From the NCBI RefSeq assembly GCF_038007305.1, contig NZ_JBBOWV010000001.1, positions 2,160,501 to 2,224,500 of the forward strand: a stretch of 64,000 bases of DNA, given 5' to 3'. Of the stretch, positions 7,652-17,331 are shown in pieces (position 1 is the stretch's first letter; the number at the start of each line of letters is the position of its first letter). The DNA is from Solibacillus sp. FSL W7-1436 (lineage in GTDB: Bacteria; Bacillota; Bacilli; Bacillales_A; Planococcaceae). The notes below the pieces were generated by a model. It ran no database searches. It was not told the DNA's origin and worked only from the letters and a program-made list of their open reading frames with translations. Position numbers and translations under genes: made by a program.

Positions 7652-9550
7652 ATGTCAACGATGCGTATTGGCGGTTTAGCATCAGGAATGGATATAGATA
7701 GTATTGTAGAAAAGTTAATGGTAGCTGAGCGAATGCCAATGGATAAGCTAGAACAGCAAAAGCAAATTTATGAATGGCAGCGTGATGCCTACCGTGACGT
7801 CAACAAAAAGATGACGACATTGGATACGTATATTGCCGATAATTTTATTTTAAAAAGCTTAAATACGAAGACGGCAACAAGTTCAAATTCGGATCTGGTG
7901 TCTGCGGTTGCGACGGGTTCGGCTTCAGGCTCCCTTTCAATTGAGAAAGTTACAAAATTAGCTGAAGCAGCACGTGGTGTTGGTAATAAGGTAGATGGAG
8001 TAACAGGAGATACAAAGCTGAGTTCTTTATTTGGTAGTGCTAAGGATATGCCGCCAGAATTTACGCTTCAGGCAATCAATGCTCAAGGAAAAATGGGCGA
8101 AGTAGTATCAATTAGAATCGATGAGAATACAACTGTAAGTGAATTTATTACTAAAATAAATGGCAGTAATGCAGGGGTTTCTGCAATATTTGAAAGTGGA
8201 CAGTTATCGATTACGGCTAAAAACACAGGTAAGGCAGTTGAAACGGACGGTGTAACGCCGACAGATGCAATGACGACAAATGATAATGGCAAATTGTTGT
8301 TTGAAAAACTGGGCTTGAATAACTTAGTAACAAAAGCAGGTCAAAATGCAGAGTTTCAAGTAAATGGAATCGTAACAGAACGTACAACAAATGCCTTTTC
8401 GATAAACGGCTACAATATTACATTGAAATCTACGTTTAATAATAAAGATACACTTGTTAATGAAGCTAAAGAAACCTTAACTGTGGCTTCACAAAAATTA
8501 ATGGAGACAATTAACTCATTAGCGAAAACTTATAATGTTGCATTATCCGATTCTCCAGATAATCCAAATAAACTAAAAGAACAAATTGATGCTGTAAAAG
8601 CAAAAATTGCAAGTGAAATTAATGAACAACAACAAAAAAGTATAGACCCAGCTCTTAGTGAAGAAGAACGGAATGCTGCTAAGGTAAATTGGGAAAATGC
8701 AATTGATGCACAAGACTCTCTTATGACGGTGGAAAATAAGTATAAAGATGCTGATAAAGCATTAGAAGATTTAATGAAAGCTTCATATACAACGACTAAC
8801 CCTGTAACAATGACATCATCCACAAACGTCGACGAAATCATGACAAAAGTAAAAGAATTTGTTTCAACATACAATGGCTTCATCAAAGATTTAACTGATC
8901 AGACGAAACAGCCGAAATACCGCGATTACCAGCCATTAACAGAGCTTCAAAAGAAAGAAATGGAAGAAAAAGATATTGAAAATTGGGAGTCTCGTGCGAA
9001 AAGTGGATTGCTAAAAAATGATTCAATTATTACGAGCGGACTTTCATCACTGCGCGGTCTTGTATACCAGACAAATCACGCTGTAACGAACCAGAAATAC
9101 AACGCGTTGTACACTATCGGTATTGGTACTTCGAAAGATTACATGAGCGGTGGTACGCTTGAAATCGATGAAACGAAATTGCGTAAAGCATTGGAGGAAG
9201 ACCCGGATGCAGTGGTACAATTGCTGACAATGAGCGGTGAAAAGTCAGCAACGATAACGAAAGCAGACGGTACAATCGACACAGGTGATACACGTGGTTT
9301 CATGCGTAAAATCCGTGATGAAATGGATGCAATTGAGAAAAAAATCGATGAGCGTGCAGGCCGTGGTTCGATGACGGAAACACAGTATACGTTAGGTAAA
9401 TATCTGAAAAATGTTAACGACCGTCTAGATGCCTGGAAAGATAAATTAATATCTATCGAAGACCGTTACTGGAAGCAATTCGGTGCGATGGAAGCTATGA
9501 TTAACAAAGCGAACAGTCAATCAGCGTCATTGATGAGTCAGTATTACTAA
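7652..9550 (+). CDS. fliD: Flagellar filament cap protein FliD (HAP2)
   Basis: 632 residues. Start chosen at ATG 7652 because GGAGGA lies 7 bp upstream and the protein then begins MSTMRIGGLASGMDIDSIVE, the conserved FliD N-terminus; an upstream ATG at 7625 lacks a site. FliD_N (about 1-100) and FliD_C (about 230-620) flank a central region with coiled-coil stretches around residues 310-380. The C-terminus ends in a helical tail typical of cap proteins, which seat flagellin monomers at the filament tip and can act as adhesins. Exported through the flagellar type III system. Longer than Bacillus subtilis FliD owing to the variable centre. Confidence 0.97.
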   Translation: MSTMRIGGLASGMDIDSIVEKLMVAERMPMDKLEQQKQIYEWQRDAYRDVNKKMTTLDTYIADNFILKSLNTKTATSSNSDLVSAVATGSASGSLSIEKVTKLAEAARGVGNKVDGVTGDTKLSSLFGSAKDMPPEFTLQAINAQGKMGEVVSIRIDENTTVSEFITKINGSNAGVSAIFESGQLSITAKNTGKAVETDGVTPTDAMTTNDNGKLLFEKLGLNNLVTKAGQNAEFQVNGIVTERTTNAFSINGYNITLKSTFNNKDTLVNEAKETLTVASQKLMETINSLAKTYNVALSDSPDNPNKLKEQIDAVKAKIASEINEQQQKSIDPALSEEERNAAKVNWENAIDAQDSLMTVENKYKDADKALEDLMKASYTTTNPVTMTSSTNVDEIMTKVKEFVSTYNGFIKDLTDQTKQPKYRDYQPLTELQKKEMEEKDIENWESRAKSGLLKNDSIITSGLSSLRGLVYQTNHAVTNQKYNALYTIGIGTSKDYMSGGTLEIDETKLRKALEEDPDAVVQLLTMSGEKSATITKADGTIDTGDTRGFMRKIRDEMDAIEKKIDERAGRGSMTETQYTLGKYLKNVNDRLDAWKDKLISIEDRYWKQFGAMEAMINKANSQSASLMSQYY

Positions 9551-9568
9551 AAGAGCGGAGGCGAAAAC

Positions 9569-9928
9569 ATGGCGGTAGAACAGCAATTACTTCAAGTTTC
9601 CGCGAAGCTTTTTAAACAACTTGGGGAAGTGGGGAAAACGGAAGATCGTGATGCACTTTTAATATCTGTTGATGAGCTGCTGGAAGAGCGCGGCCAGCTT
9701 ATTGCCTCCCTTCAACAGGAAAATAACCGGCTGTCCAAAACAAACCCGCAGCATGCGCTGTTACAAGAGCTCGATAAAGGGATACAGGAACGTCTGGCAT
9801 CGCTCATGGGTGAAATCAGACAGGATATGAAAAACGTCCAGACAGCAAAGAAAAGCGAAGTGCAGTATAATAACCCGTATGCGTCCGTTCGGGTCATGGA
9901 CGGGAAGTACTACGATCAAAAGAAATAA
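9569..9928 (+). CDS. fliT: FliT-like flagellar chaperone
   Basis: 119 residues, ATG 9569 with GCGGAGGCG upstream, 18 bp after fliD. Mostly helical, with the C-terminal signature NNPYASVRVMDGKYYDQKK that resembles Bacillus FliT. FliT binds FliD as an export chaperone in the cytoplasm. In Bacillus subtilis the order is fliD-fliS-fliT; here fliT precedes fliS. Sequence conservation of this family is low, so the call leans on the C-terminal motif and position. Confidence 0.8.
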   Translation: MAVEQQLLQVSAKLFKQLGEVGKTEDRDALLISVDELLEERGQLIASLQQENNRLSKTNPQHALLQELDKGIQERLASLMGEIRQDMKNVQTAKKSEVQYNNPYASVRVMDGKYYDQKK

Positions 9929-9969
9929 CAACGTGCCGATACGCGCGTTTTAACTATAGAGGAGTGTGT

Positions 9970-10380
9970 ATGATGACAGTTCAAACAGCAGCTGCTTTTA
10001 ATGCATATAAACAAAACAGTGTGACAACGGCGTCACCGGGTGAGCTTACATTAATGCTATACAATGGCTGCCTGAAATTTTTAACGAGAGCTAAAAAAGC
10101 GATTGAAGAAAAAAATATCGAAGAAAAAAATATAAACATCCAAAAGGCACAGGCGATTATTTCGGAACTGATGTCGACTTTAAATACAGATCTTGAAGTA
10201 TCGAAGCAAATGATCCCTTTGTACGACTATATGAACCGTCGTTTAATGGAAGCGAATATCAACAATGACTCTACAATCATCACAGAAGTCGAAGGCCTCG
10301 TAACAGAATTCCGCGACACATGGAAAGAAGTTATCAAAATTACACGCCAGCAGCAATACGGTACAGCTGGACAAGTTTAA
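9970..10380 (+). CDS. fliS: Flagellar secretion chaperone FliS
   Basis: About 136 residues with the FliS signature FNAYKQNSVTTASPGELTLM near the N-terminus and a four-helix body. FliS binds the flagellin C-terminus in the cytoplasm and prevents premature polymerisation. AGAGGAG (9958-9964) suits ATG 9970 (5 bp) or ATG 9973 (8 bp); a GTG at 9964 overlaps the site and is unlikely. An acidic/lysine segment (EEKNIEEKN) around residue 50 looks like a local duplication. Last gene before a strong terminator. Confidence 0.95.
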   Translation: MMTVQTAAAFNAYKQNSVTTASPGELTLMLYNGCLKFLTRAKKAIEEKNIEEKNINIQKAQAIISELMSTLNTDLEVSKQMIPLYDYMNRRLMEANINNDSTIITEVEGLVTEFRDTWKEVIKITRQQQYGTAGQV

Positions 10381-10387
10381 AATATAG

Positions 10388-10431
10388 AAGCCGTTGTGAG
10401 AAGAATACAGTCTTTTCACAACGGCTTTTTC
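10388..10431 (+). terminator. Intrinsic terminator after fliS
   Basis: AAGCCGTTGTGA pairs with TCACAACGGCTT, followed by a T-run, just behind the fliS stop. It closes the SigD operon. Confidence 0.92.
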
Positions 10432-10993
10432 AAATACAACTTTCCTCTTAAATTTCGACTTCTTTATTTATAAAATTTAAAATAGTCAAAATAGTATTGA
10501 TTATATTGTACTATTTTGTATAATGTAAATAATTAGCAAATTTAATCAAAAAAGCTTCTGTTTTTGAATGAAGTCCTACAATGAGTACATCCTATGACCA
10601 TCAGCATCCAATAAATTAATATTCGCCTTTTAGTAATCAGAAAACGGTAATATTAACCCCCAAGATGCCACTACATTCCATGAATCCGAATATTTCATCC
10701 GTTTTCCCAATACATAATAAATCGGTTAGTCGTCTATCATAATTCTATTCCGTCGCGGTATTGTTTTTGGCTGGAAAAATTCTATTACTTGTATTCATCA
10801 AAGAAAGCGGTTACCAGATCATGTTAACCGGTAAAGGGGGTGAGTGAGTATGTGAAACGGCAAAATAAAAAACCCCAAGTGAAGATCCTGCATAGACATC
10901 ACCTGAGGTTTGGACGCCGGAGTATACCGACATAAAGTAAGTATACTCCTTTTTACTGAAAATGATAACAAGAAATTGGAAGGAGTATGGAAA
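10432..10993. other. About 560 bp upstream of comK1: promoter-like motif and hairpins
   Basis: AT-rich. A SigA-type promoter candidate has TTGATT at 10497 and TATAAT at 10519 (16-bp spacer). From 10836 there is GGGGGTGAGTGAGTATG followed at once by TGA, then a lysine-rich reading stretch and two hairpins: one around 10869-10911 (AAACCCCAAGTGA versus TCACCTGAGGTTT) that would be a terminator on the minus strand, and one at 10919-10954 ending in T5 on the plus strand. The layout resembles a type I toxin gene that has lost its membrane-segment codons. Confidence 0.4.
10919..10954 (+). terminator. Intrinsic terminator upstream of comK1
   Basis: GGAGTATAC (10919-10927) pairs with GTATACTCC (10941-10949) and is followed by T5. 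It ends 25 bp before the comK1 ribosome binding site, so comK1 either needs a promoter of its own downstream or is controlled by read-through. Confidence 0.75.
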
Positions 10994-11536
10994 ATGTATA
11001 GAAATTCCCTTTATGATGCCTGTGTATTAAAGCCTAAATTCGATCAGTTCAATAATCTTTATACGCTTATAATCACTCCGACTGGTTATAAAAAAGTGCC
11101 TTTCACACCAATGCAATTGCTGGATATGGAGCTGAAACAACATGGTTCAAGCTTAAAAGGCGCTAAAGAAGCGGCAAAAGCGGTCATTAGCTCCAATTCA
11201 GTCAACCCGATCATGATTCCGAGGTCTCCGTTATTTCATATTTGGTTTCCGACAGAGGCAATGCGCAACCTGGAAAATTGTATGTACTTTGCATTGCATC
11301 ATGTTCATAATATTGAACCGGATACGGAAAATCACTCAATCGTCATCTTAATGAATTATGAACGAATTAAAGTACCTGTATCGTACAGTAAACTGTATAA
11401 ACAGTGGCTTAAGGCAAAAGATTACTGTTCGACGACTTTTGTAAAGCAATTTTACAGGCGTCCTTTGTATTCCAAAGCCGAACAGCAAATACTGTTAAAA
11501 TGTGCAGAAATAAATGAAGAGTATGTAATCCAATAA
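10994..11536 (+). CDS. ComK-family competence transcription factor, paralog 1
   Basis: 180 residues. ATG 10994 has AAGGAG at 10980-10985. Similar along its length to Bacillus ComK: HGSSLKGAKEAAKAV aligns with the FFGSSYAGRKAG region, NPIMIPRSPLFHIWFPT with PPIMVDPSNQIFLFPT, followed by the HVHNIEPD and VPVSYSKLYKQ segments. ComK binds AT-boxes and activates DNA-uptake genes. A second ComK homologue lies 6 kb downstream on the other strand, and the ComK adaptor mecA is in the same window. Divergence from Bacillus ComK is considerable; DNA-binding activity is inferred. Confidence 0.82.
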   Translation: MYRNSLYDACVLKPKFDQFNNLYTLIITPTGYKKVPFTPMQLLDMELKQHGSSLKGAKEAAKAVISSNSVNPIMIPRSPLFHIWFPTEAMRNLENCMYFALHHVHNIEPDTENHSIVILMNYERIKVPVSYSKLYKQWLKAKDYCSTTFVKQFYRRPLYSKAEQQILLKCAEINEEYVIQ

Positions 11537-11774
11537 TAAGCATAGAGTTTTACGCAACGGAGCATCCCAATGTGTGAAACTCTTTTTGTTTCTCAATTTT
11601 TTATCGATTGCATAATCCTTTATTGCAAATGGAAACAATTCTGGTTCATTAGTCATGAGTTTGAAGTCACAAATTCTTCTTAAAATAGCACTGAAGCACA
11701 TAGACATTTAATCGTATATTCCATCATAATGTGGGTATATAAATTGTAGCACTGAATGGCTAGGGGGAACGGTT

Positions 11775-12152
11775 ATGCTATTTAAACGCACAGAAGGATT
11801 CCGCTTTACTTTCGGGGTCCCGATCGAAGCAAATTTTACCGAATTGATCAATGGAAAACAGGAACAATTAGAGGTGATAAAATACCCCTGTGAAATCATC
11901 GATGTGAGCCCGCATGGAATGAAAATGTTTTCTTCTCGGGAAATTGGTGAAAATAATAATAACCTGGTGCAGTTGGAACTGGAATTCATTTTAGACGAAG
12001 TACTGATTAAGGCCATTGGAGACATCGTATGGAAGAAGAGGTACGGCGATAAGTTCCAATATGGTTTGATCTTCGAAAATCAGCCAGGTATTGAAGAACT
12101 GATCGTCAGCGAATTAAAAGTTCGTCGTAAAAAAGAAGTCGGACGTAAGTAA
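11775..12152 (+). CDS. PilZ-domain protein
   Basis: 125 residues, ATG 11775 after TAGGGGGAAC. Probable c-di-GMP-binding PilZ domain: an arginine pair near the N-terminus (KRTEGFRF), the DxSxxG motif as DVSPHG around residue 43, and the closing beta strands GDIVWKKRYGDKFQYGLIFEN. The arginine spacing (R-x4-R) differs by one from the usual R-x3-R, so nucleotide binding is likely but not assured. Its position near the flagellar genes fits a motility or surface-switch role. Confidence 0.8.
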   Translation: MLFKRTEGFRFTFGVPIEANFTELINGKQEQLEVIKYPCEIIDVSPHGMKMFSSREIGENNNNLVQLELEFILDEVLIKAIGDIVWKKRYGDKFQYGLIFENQPGIEELIVSELKVRRKKEVGRK

Positions 12153-12311
12153 ATTGGTTGGTTACCATTGAGTCTATATAACGATACGGTGTCTTTCTTA
12201 TCAATATGTAGGACAACTTGTCGAAAATTGAAAAAAGTTTCAAGACGTAACAGGATTTTATTTATGTATGTAGAATTAGTTAATAAGAGCAGTAATGAAG
12301 GAGGAGTTCAC

Positions 12312-12869
12312 ATGCTAAAGTTTAACATTCGTGGTGAAAATATTGAGGTAACTCCAGCGATTCGTGATTACGTGGAGAACAAAATTGAAAAGGTAGAACG
12401 CTATTTTAATGAAGATCTGAACGCGAACGCTAACGTCAATTTGAAGGTTTATAATGATAAACAAACAAAAGTAGAAGTGACGATTCCGATGAAAAATTTA
12501 ACGCTGCGTGCCGAAGAGCGACATAACGACATGTATGCGGCTGTTGACTTAATTGTCGACAAGCTTGAGCGCCAAATCCGTAAACATAAAACAAAAGTAA
12601 ACCGTAAATTCCGTGATCGCGAAGGTACAGGTATCTACTTTGCCAATGTGACATCCCAAATGGAAGCGAACGCTGAATCTTCAGAGGATGAATATACAAT
12701 CGTTCGTACGAAGCAGTTTGATCTGAAACCTATGGATCAGGAAGAAGCTGTTTTACAAATGAACATGCTGGGCCATGATTTCTATATCTTCACAGATGCA
12801 GAAACAGACGGCACAAACATCGTTTACAAACGTAAAGATGGTAAATACGGTTTAATCGAAACAAACTAA
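12312..12869 (+). CDS. hpf: Long-form ribosome hibernation promoting factor
   Basis: 185 residues, the length of long HPF (YvyD). ATG 12312 has GGAGGAG eight bp upstream; the longer open frame to 12168 lacks a site. N-terminal S30AE domain (MLKFNIRGENIEVTPAIRDYVENKI) binds the 30S decoding centre; C-terminal domain (about 125-185) dimerises ribosomes into 100S particles. Located before secA as in Bacillus. A strong terminator follows and, behind it, a phased repeat array. Confidence 0.97.
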   Translation: MLKFNIRGENIEVTPAIRDYVENKIEKVERYFNEDLNANANVNLKVYNDKQTKVEVTIPMKNLTLRAEERHNDMYAAVDLIVDKLERQIRKHKTKVNRKFRDREGTGIYFANVTSQMEANAESSEDEYTIVRTKQFDLKPMDQEEAVLQMNMLGHDFYIFTDAETDGTNIVYKRKDGKYGLIETN

Positions 12870-12885
12870 ATGATTGGCTTACAAG

Positions 12886-12916
12886 CGGATTGCCTGAAAT
12901 GGGCAATCCGTTTTTT
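12886..12916 (+). terminator. Intrinsic terminator after hpf
   Basis: CGGATTGCC pairs with GGCAATCCG and is followed by T6. The first motif of array A begins about 25 bp further on. Confidence 0.93.
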
Positions 12917-12938
12917 AGGTAGTGAAAATTTTGCAGCA

Positions 12939-13120
12939 AAGTGGCTAATAAACATATGGAACCGTCTAATAAAAATATAAAGTGGCTATTATAATTTGAA
13001 TTGGCTAATATTTATTGCAAAATGGCTATTAAGTAATTCCGAATGGCTATTATCGTAGTTAAGGTGGCTAATAAATATATAAGATGGCTAATATCTACGA
13101 AAAAGTGGCTAATAAAATAT
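12939..13120 (+). repeat. Phased motif array A (nine units, ~21-bp period)
   Basis: Nine copies of a (G/A)TGGCTA(A/T)TA(A/T) motif in the hpf-secA gap. The C of CTA falls at 12945, 12966, 12986, 13005, 13026, 13047, 13068, 13088 and 13109, so spacings are 21, 20, 19, 21, 21, 21, 20, 21. Sequence between motifs is not conserved. The nearly constant two-turn spacing puts every motif on about the same helix face. TAA/TAG codons in the motif argue against coding. Function unknown to me. Confidence 0.9.
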
Positions 13121-13255
13121 TCCATATCCCGATGAGTTTCTTTCTAGTGAAAATTTGGATGCGCATTACCACGATTGCAACAGTCAATTTGCACCACCGG
13201 CATATATAATGCTAAAATATACTTTGAGACTATTTATTGGGAAGTGACCAATTCG

Positions 13256-15766
13256 ATGGCAAACATATTAAATAAATTATTTGATTTCAATAAAAAAGAA
13301 GTAAAGCGTTTAGAAAAAATTGCAGATAAAGTAGAGGCATTGGCAGGGCAGTTTGAAAGCCTTTCTGATGATGCATTAAAAGCGAAGACAGAAGAATTTA
13401 AAAACCGTTATCAAAACGGGGAAACAGTGGACGCTTTGTTGCCTGAAGCATTTGCGACAATTCGTGAAGCATCCCGCCGTGTTCTTGGCATGTTCCCGTT
13501 CCGCGTTCAGATTATGGGGGCGGCTGCATTAAACGAAGGTAACATCGCGGAGATGAAAACCGGTGAAGGTAAAACTTTAACGTCGACAATGTCCGTTTAT
13601 TTAAATGCGCTTACTGGTAAAGGTGTTCATGTCGTAACGGTCAACGAATATTTAGCAAGCCGTGACGCGACTGAAATGGGAGAGTTATATAATTGGCTAG
13701 GCTTAACAGTCGGTCTGAACTTGAATAGCCTGTCAAAAGAAGAAAAGCGCGAAGCATATGCAGCGGATATTACATATTCGACGAACAATGAGCTTGGTTT
13801 CGACTATTTACGTGACAACATGGTGCTTTACAAAGAAGACCGTGTACAGCGTCCGCTTTATTATGCGGTAATCGATGAGGTTGACTCGATTTTAATCGAT
13901 GAAGCGCGTACACCGTTAATCATTTCCGGACAAGCAGGGAAGTCAGCCCAGCTTTACGTGCAGTCAAATGCATTTGCCCGTATGTTAAAGCAAGATGAAG
14001 ACTACAACTATGAAGAATCAACAAAAGGCGTAACGCTGACAGAGCAAGGAATCGAAAAGGCGGAGCGTGCGTTTGGCATCGATAACTTATTCGATTTAAC
14101 ACATGTCCGTTTAAACCATGCGATCAACCAAAGCTTAAAAGCACATGCATCGATGCATAAAGATGTCGACTATGTTGTGCAGGACGGGGAAGTTGTTATC
14201 GTTGACGGCTTTACTGGTCGTTTAATGAAAGGCCGCCGCTATTCGGATGGTCTTCACCAGGCGATTGAAGCGAAGGAAGGTCTTGAGATTCAAAATGAAT
14301 CGATGACAATGGCGACCGTTACATTCCAAAACTATTTCCGTATGTACGAGAAACTGTCTGGTATGACAGGTACAGCGAAAACAGAGGAAGAGGAATTCCG
14401 CAATATCTACAATATGCAGGTTGTGGCGATTCCTACGAACAAGCCGATTGCGCGTGATGACCGTCCTGACCTTATCTTTGCAACGATGGAAGGCAAGTTC
14501 AAAGCCGTTGCGGAAGATATTGCAGAGCGTCACCGTTTAGGCCAACCGGTACTGGTTGGTACGGTGGCAATCGAAACATCGGAAATTATTTCAAAATATT
14601 TAACGAAATTTAAAATTCCGCATAACGTGTTAAATGCGAAAAACCATGAGCGTGAAGCGGAAATTATTTTAAATGCCGGTCAAAAAGGTGCCGTTACAAT
14701 TGCGACAAACATGGCAGGTCGTGGTACGGACATTAAACCGGGTGAAGGTGTACTTGAAATCGGCGGTTTAGCGGTAATCGGTACTGAGCGTCATGAATCA
14801 CGCCGTATCGATAATCAGCTTCGTGGTCGTTCTGGTCGTCAAGGGAACCCGGGGGTAACGCAATTCTATCTTTCTTTAGAAGATGAATTAATGCGCCGCT
14901 TCGGTTCAGATAAAATGAAGTCGATGATGGCAAGGCTTGGTATGGACGATACACAGCCGATCCAGTCAGGCATGGTTTCAAAAGCGGTAGAATCAGCACA
15001 AAAACGTGTTGAAGGGAATAACTTCGATGCGCGTAAACGTCTATTGCAATACGATGATGTACTTCGTCAACAGCGTGAAGTAATTTACAAAGAACGTGAA
15101 GAAGTATTGGATTCGGAAAATATGCGTGCATTGGTAGAGTCAATGATTTCTCAGGCAATCGAAAATCAAGTAGCCCTTCACACACAAGGCGAGAAGGAAA
15201 ACTGGACACTGGATGCACTGGAAGACTATATCGCAGCAAATCTTTTAGATGAAGGCGATATTACGAAAGAGCAGCTTGAAAATAAATCACCGGAAGAAAT
15301 GATCGCGTTCATTTCTGAAAAAGTGACAGCGCGCTATGATGAAAAAGAAGAAGCGATGACACCAGAGCGTATGCGTGAATTTGAAAAGGTTATTTTACTG
15401 CGTTCAATCGATTCGAAATGGATTGACCATATCGATGCGATGGACCAGTTACGTCAAGGGATTCACCTGCGAGCATACGGTCAAAACGATCCATTACGCG
15501 AATACCAGCAAGAAGGTTTTGCAATGTTCGAGGAAATGGTCGCAGCAGTACGTGAAGATGTGGCGAAGTACGCATTAAAAGCGGAAATCCGCAGCAACCT
15601 GCAACGTGAAGAAGTAGCAAAAGGTCAAGCTGTTAACCCGAAAGAAGAAGGCGCAGCAAAACCGAAAAAACTACCGACACGTAAAGCGGAAAACATCGGA
15701 CGCAACGACCCATGCCCATGCGGCAGCGGCAAGAAATACAAATCATGCCACGGCGTAGGCCAATAA
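13256..15766 (+). CDS. secA: Preprotein translocase ATPase SecA
   Basis: 836 residues, normal for SecA of Bacillales. ATG 13256 gives [20 protein letters not shown], the family N-terminus, with a modest GGAAGTG site. Walker A is MKTGEGKTL, Walker B is [18 protein letters not shown], and motif VI is RGRSGRQG; the C-terminus carries the zinc motif [14 protein letters not shown] that contacts SecB or the ribosome. Drives export through SecYEG at the membrane. A terminator separates it from prfB, unlike a tight operon. Confidence 0.98.
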   Translation: MANILNKLFDFNKKEVKRLEKIADKVEALAGQFESLSDDALKAKTEEFKNRYQNGETVDALLPEAFATIREASRRVLGMFPFRVQIMGAAALNEGNIAEMKTGEGKTLTSTMSVYLNALTGKGVHVVTVNEYLASRDATEMGELYNWLGLTVGLNLNSLSKEEKREAYAADITYSTNNELGFDYLRDNMVLYKEDRVQRPLYYAVIDEVDSILIDEARTPLIISGQAGKSAQLYVQSNAFARMLKQDEDYNYEESTKGVTLTEQGIEKAERAFGIDNLFDLTHVRLNHAINQSLKAHASMHKDVDYVVQDGEVVIVDGFTGRLMKGRRYSDGLHQAIEAKEGLEIQNESMTMATVTFQNYFRMYEKLSGMTGTAKTEEEEFRNIYNMQVVAIPTNKPIARDDRPDLIFATMEGKFKAVAEDIAERHRLGQPVLVGTVAIETSEIISKYLTKFKIPHNVLNAKNHEREAEIILNAGQKGAVTIATNMAGRGTDIKPGEGVLEIGGLAVIGTERHESRRIDNQLRGRSGRQGNPGVTQFYLSLEDELMRRFGSDKMKSMMARLGMDDTQPIQSGMVSKAVESAQKRVEGNNFDARKRLLQYDDVLRQQREVIYKEREEVLDSENMRALVESMISQAIENQVALHTQGEKENWTLDALEDYIAANLLDEGDITKEQLENKSPEEMIAFISEKVTARYDEKEEAMTPERMREFEKVILLRSIDSKWIDHIDAMDQLRQGIHLRAYGQNDPLREYQQEGFAMFEEMVAAVREDVAKYALKAEIRSNLQREEVAKGQAVNPKEEGAAKPKKLPTRKAENIGRNDPCPCGSGKKYKSCHGVGQ

Positions 15767-15774
15767 AAGCAATA

Positions 15775-15820
15775 AAACCGAGGTCATTGAAACTATGCTC
15801 AATGACCCGGTTTGTTTTTG
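15775..15820 (+). terminator. Intrinsic terminator after secA
   Basis: AAACCG-A-GGTCATTGA pairs with TCAATGACC-CGGTTT, then GTTTTTG. It lies 9 bp after the secA stop. Confidence 0.88.
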
Positions 15821-15880
15821 TAATAAAATCTAGTTGCCAAATATTTATATAGTGAATTGTTTTCATTTTAAACGACATTA

Positions 15881-16004
15881 GTTGATTGGAGTGGAGGCGG
15901 CGACTTCTGCGGGAATAGCGGGACAGCCGATACACCGCAGGAGCGTAGCGACGAGGAGGATTGGCGCCCGCCCGCGAAACGCGTCCGCCGCAACGGAAAT
16001 CAAC
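15881..16004 (+). repeat. GC-rich intergenic repeat element, copy 1
   Basis: A GC-rich block begins GTTGATTGGAGTGGAGGCGG and ends CAACGGAAATCAAC, with self-complementary ends (GTTGATT and AATCAAC). A second copy in the opposite orientation lies at 30957-31063. It resembles REP-like elements that are dispersed in Bacillales intergenic DNA. It sits directly upstream of prfB and is much richer in G+C than its surroundings. Confidence 0.75.
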
Positions 16005-16052
16005 GATATAAGAAGACCAAACTTTAACACCCACTACGGAGGAAAATATATG

Positions 16053-17157
16053 ATGGAATTAGCAGATGTGCGGAATGCACTCGAAAATACAGCTACAAAA
16101 CTAGCGGACTTCAGGGGGTCTCTTTGACTTAGAAAACAAAGAGGCTCGTATCCAGGAACTAGATGAACTAATGCTTGAACCCGAATTCTGGAATGACCAG
16201 AACGGAGCACAGGCAATTATTAACGAAAGTAACGGCATTAAAGCAGTTGTCAACGAATACAAAGAATTAGTCGATATACAGGAAAATCTTGAAATGACGC
16301 TCGAGCTTCTACGCGAAGAGCCAGACGCAGAATTGCAGGAAGAACTGGGCAAAGAACTGGCCGAATTCCGAGCAAAAATGGAAGACTTCGAACTGCAGAT
16401 GCTGTTATCAGAACCATACGATAAAAACAATGCCATTCTGGAACTGCATCCAGGTGCAGGTGGTACAGAATCGCAGGACTGGGGCTCGATGCTATTACGT
16501 ATGTACACACGCTGGGCAGAGAAGCGCGGCTTTAAAGTAACGACAATCGACTATTTGCCTGGTGATGAAGCCGGTATTAAATCGGTTACACTGCAAATTT
16601 CAGGCCATAATGCATACGGCTATTTGAAAGCGGAAAAAGGCGTACACCGTCTAGTACGTATTTCACCGTTCGATTCATCAGGTCGACGCCATACATCATT
16701 CGTTTCGTGTGATGTAATGCCGGAGTTCAATGACGAAATCGAAATCGATGTGCGAACAGAAGATCTGAAAGTCGATACGTACCGTGCAACTGGTGCCGGT
16801 GGTCAGCATATTAACACGACCGACTCGGCTGTACGTATTACCCATTTACCAACAGGTGTCGTTGTACAATGTCAGTCTGAACGTTCGCAAATCAAAAACC
16901 GTGATGCCGCAATGAAAATGCTGAAATCGAAGCTGTATCAGCTGGAAATCGAAAAGCAGCAGGCACAGCTGGATGAAATCCGTGGAGAACAGAAAGAAAT
17001 CGGCTGGGGCTCTCAAATTCGTTCATATGTGTTCCATCCGTATTCAATGGTAAAAGATCACCGTACAAGTGCAGAAACAGGGAATGTAGGCGCTGTAATG
17101 GATGGCGACCTCGATATTTTCATTACTGCCTATTTACGATCAAAAATCTCCTATTAA
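16053..17157 (+). CDS. prfB: Peptide chain release factor 2, with programmed +1 frameshift
   Basis: Product of 16053-16124 joined to 16126-17157, about 367 residues. Frame 1 begins at ATG 16053 (GGAGG at 16038) and stops at TGA 16125. The recoding site has the internal Shine-Dalgarno-like AGGGGG, then CTT TGA C, as in classic RF2 autoregulation: low RF2 lets ribosomes slip +1 at CTT and continue as GAC. The SPF stop-recognition tripeptide (RISPFDSSG) and the GGQ peptidyl-hydrolysis motif (GAGGQHINT) are present. RF2 releases peptides at UAA and UGA. ATG 16050 is an alternative start. Confidence 0.97.
16114..16128 (+). promoter_or_regulatory. RF2 +1 frameshift site
   Basis: AGGGGG, then TCT CTT TGA C. 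The G-rich stretch pairs with 16S rRNA and promotes slippage of the CTT codon past the in-frame TGA. Sequence and spacing match the known prfB recoding element. Confidence 0.95.
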
Positions 17158-17194
17158 ACAACTTTCAGCGGTCATCCGCTGGAAAAATTGAAAG

Positions 17195-17229
17195 CCGTGC
17201 CTTAGTAAAAAACTAAGGCACGGTTTTTT
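17195..17229 (+). terminator. Intrinsic terminator after prfB
   Basis: CCGTGCCTTAG pairs with CTAAGGCACGG, followed by T7. Confidence 0.95.
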
Positions 17230-17297
17230 AGTGAAATTTAAGCTGAGTAATAATTTTCCACTTGTCAGATTTAAAAAAATATGTGAAAATACATATA

Positions 17298-17311
17298 CGA
17301 ACAAACGTTCT
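17298..17311 (+). promoter_or_regulatory. LexA (DinR) SOS box upstream of an unknown gene
   Basis: CGAACAAACGTTCT matches 13 of 14 positions of the Bacillus SOS box CGAACRNRYGTTYC. It ends 20 bp before the start codon at 17332, so it would overlap the promoter or transcription start and repress the gene until DNA damage. Confidence 0.8.
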
Positions 17312-17331
17312 TATTGATTGGAGGTATTCGT

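Noticed and set aside
12939-13120. CRISPR array
   Set aside because: Repeats are only ~10 bp, degenerate, with ~11-bp gaps; CRISPR repeats are 21-48 bp and near-identical with longer unique spacers. No cas genes seen.
14733-15239. 168-residue minus-strand frame within secA
   Set aside because: Antisense shadow of a strongly conserved gene.
15882-16127. Separate 81-residue gene upstream of prfB
   Set aside because: Its C-terminal part is the first frame of prfB before the frameshift; its N-terminal part is the GC-rich repeat element.
16101-16508. 135-residue minus-strand frame over the prfB frameshift region
   Set aside because: Ser-rich antisense shadow of prfB.
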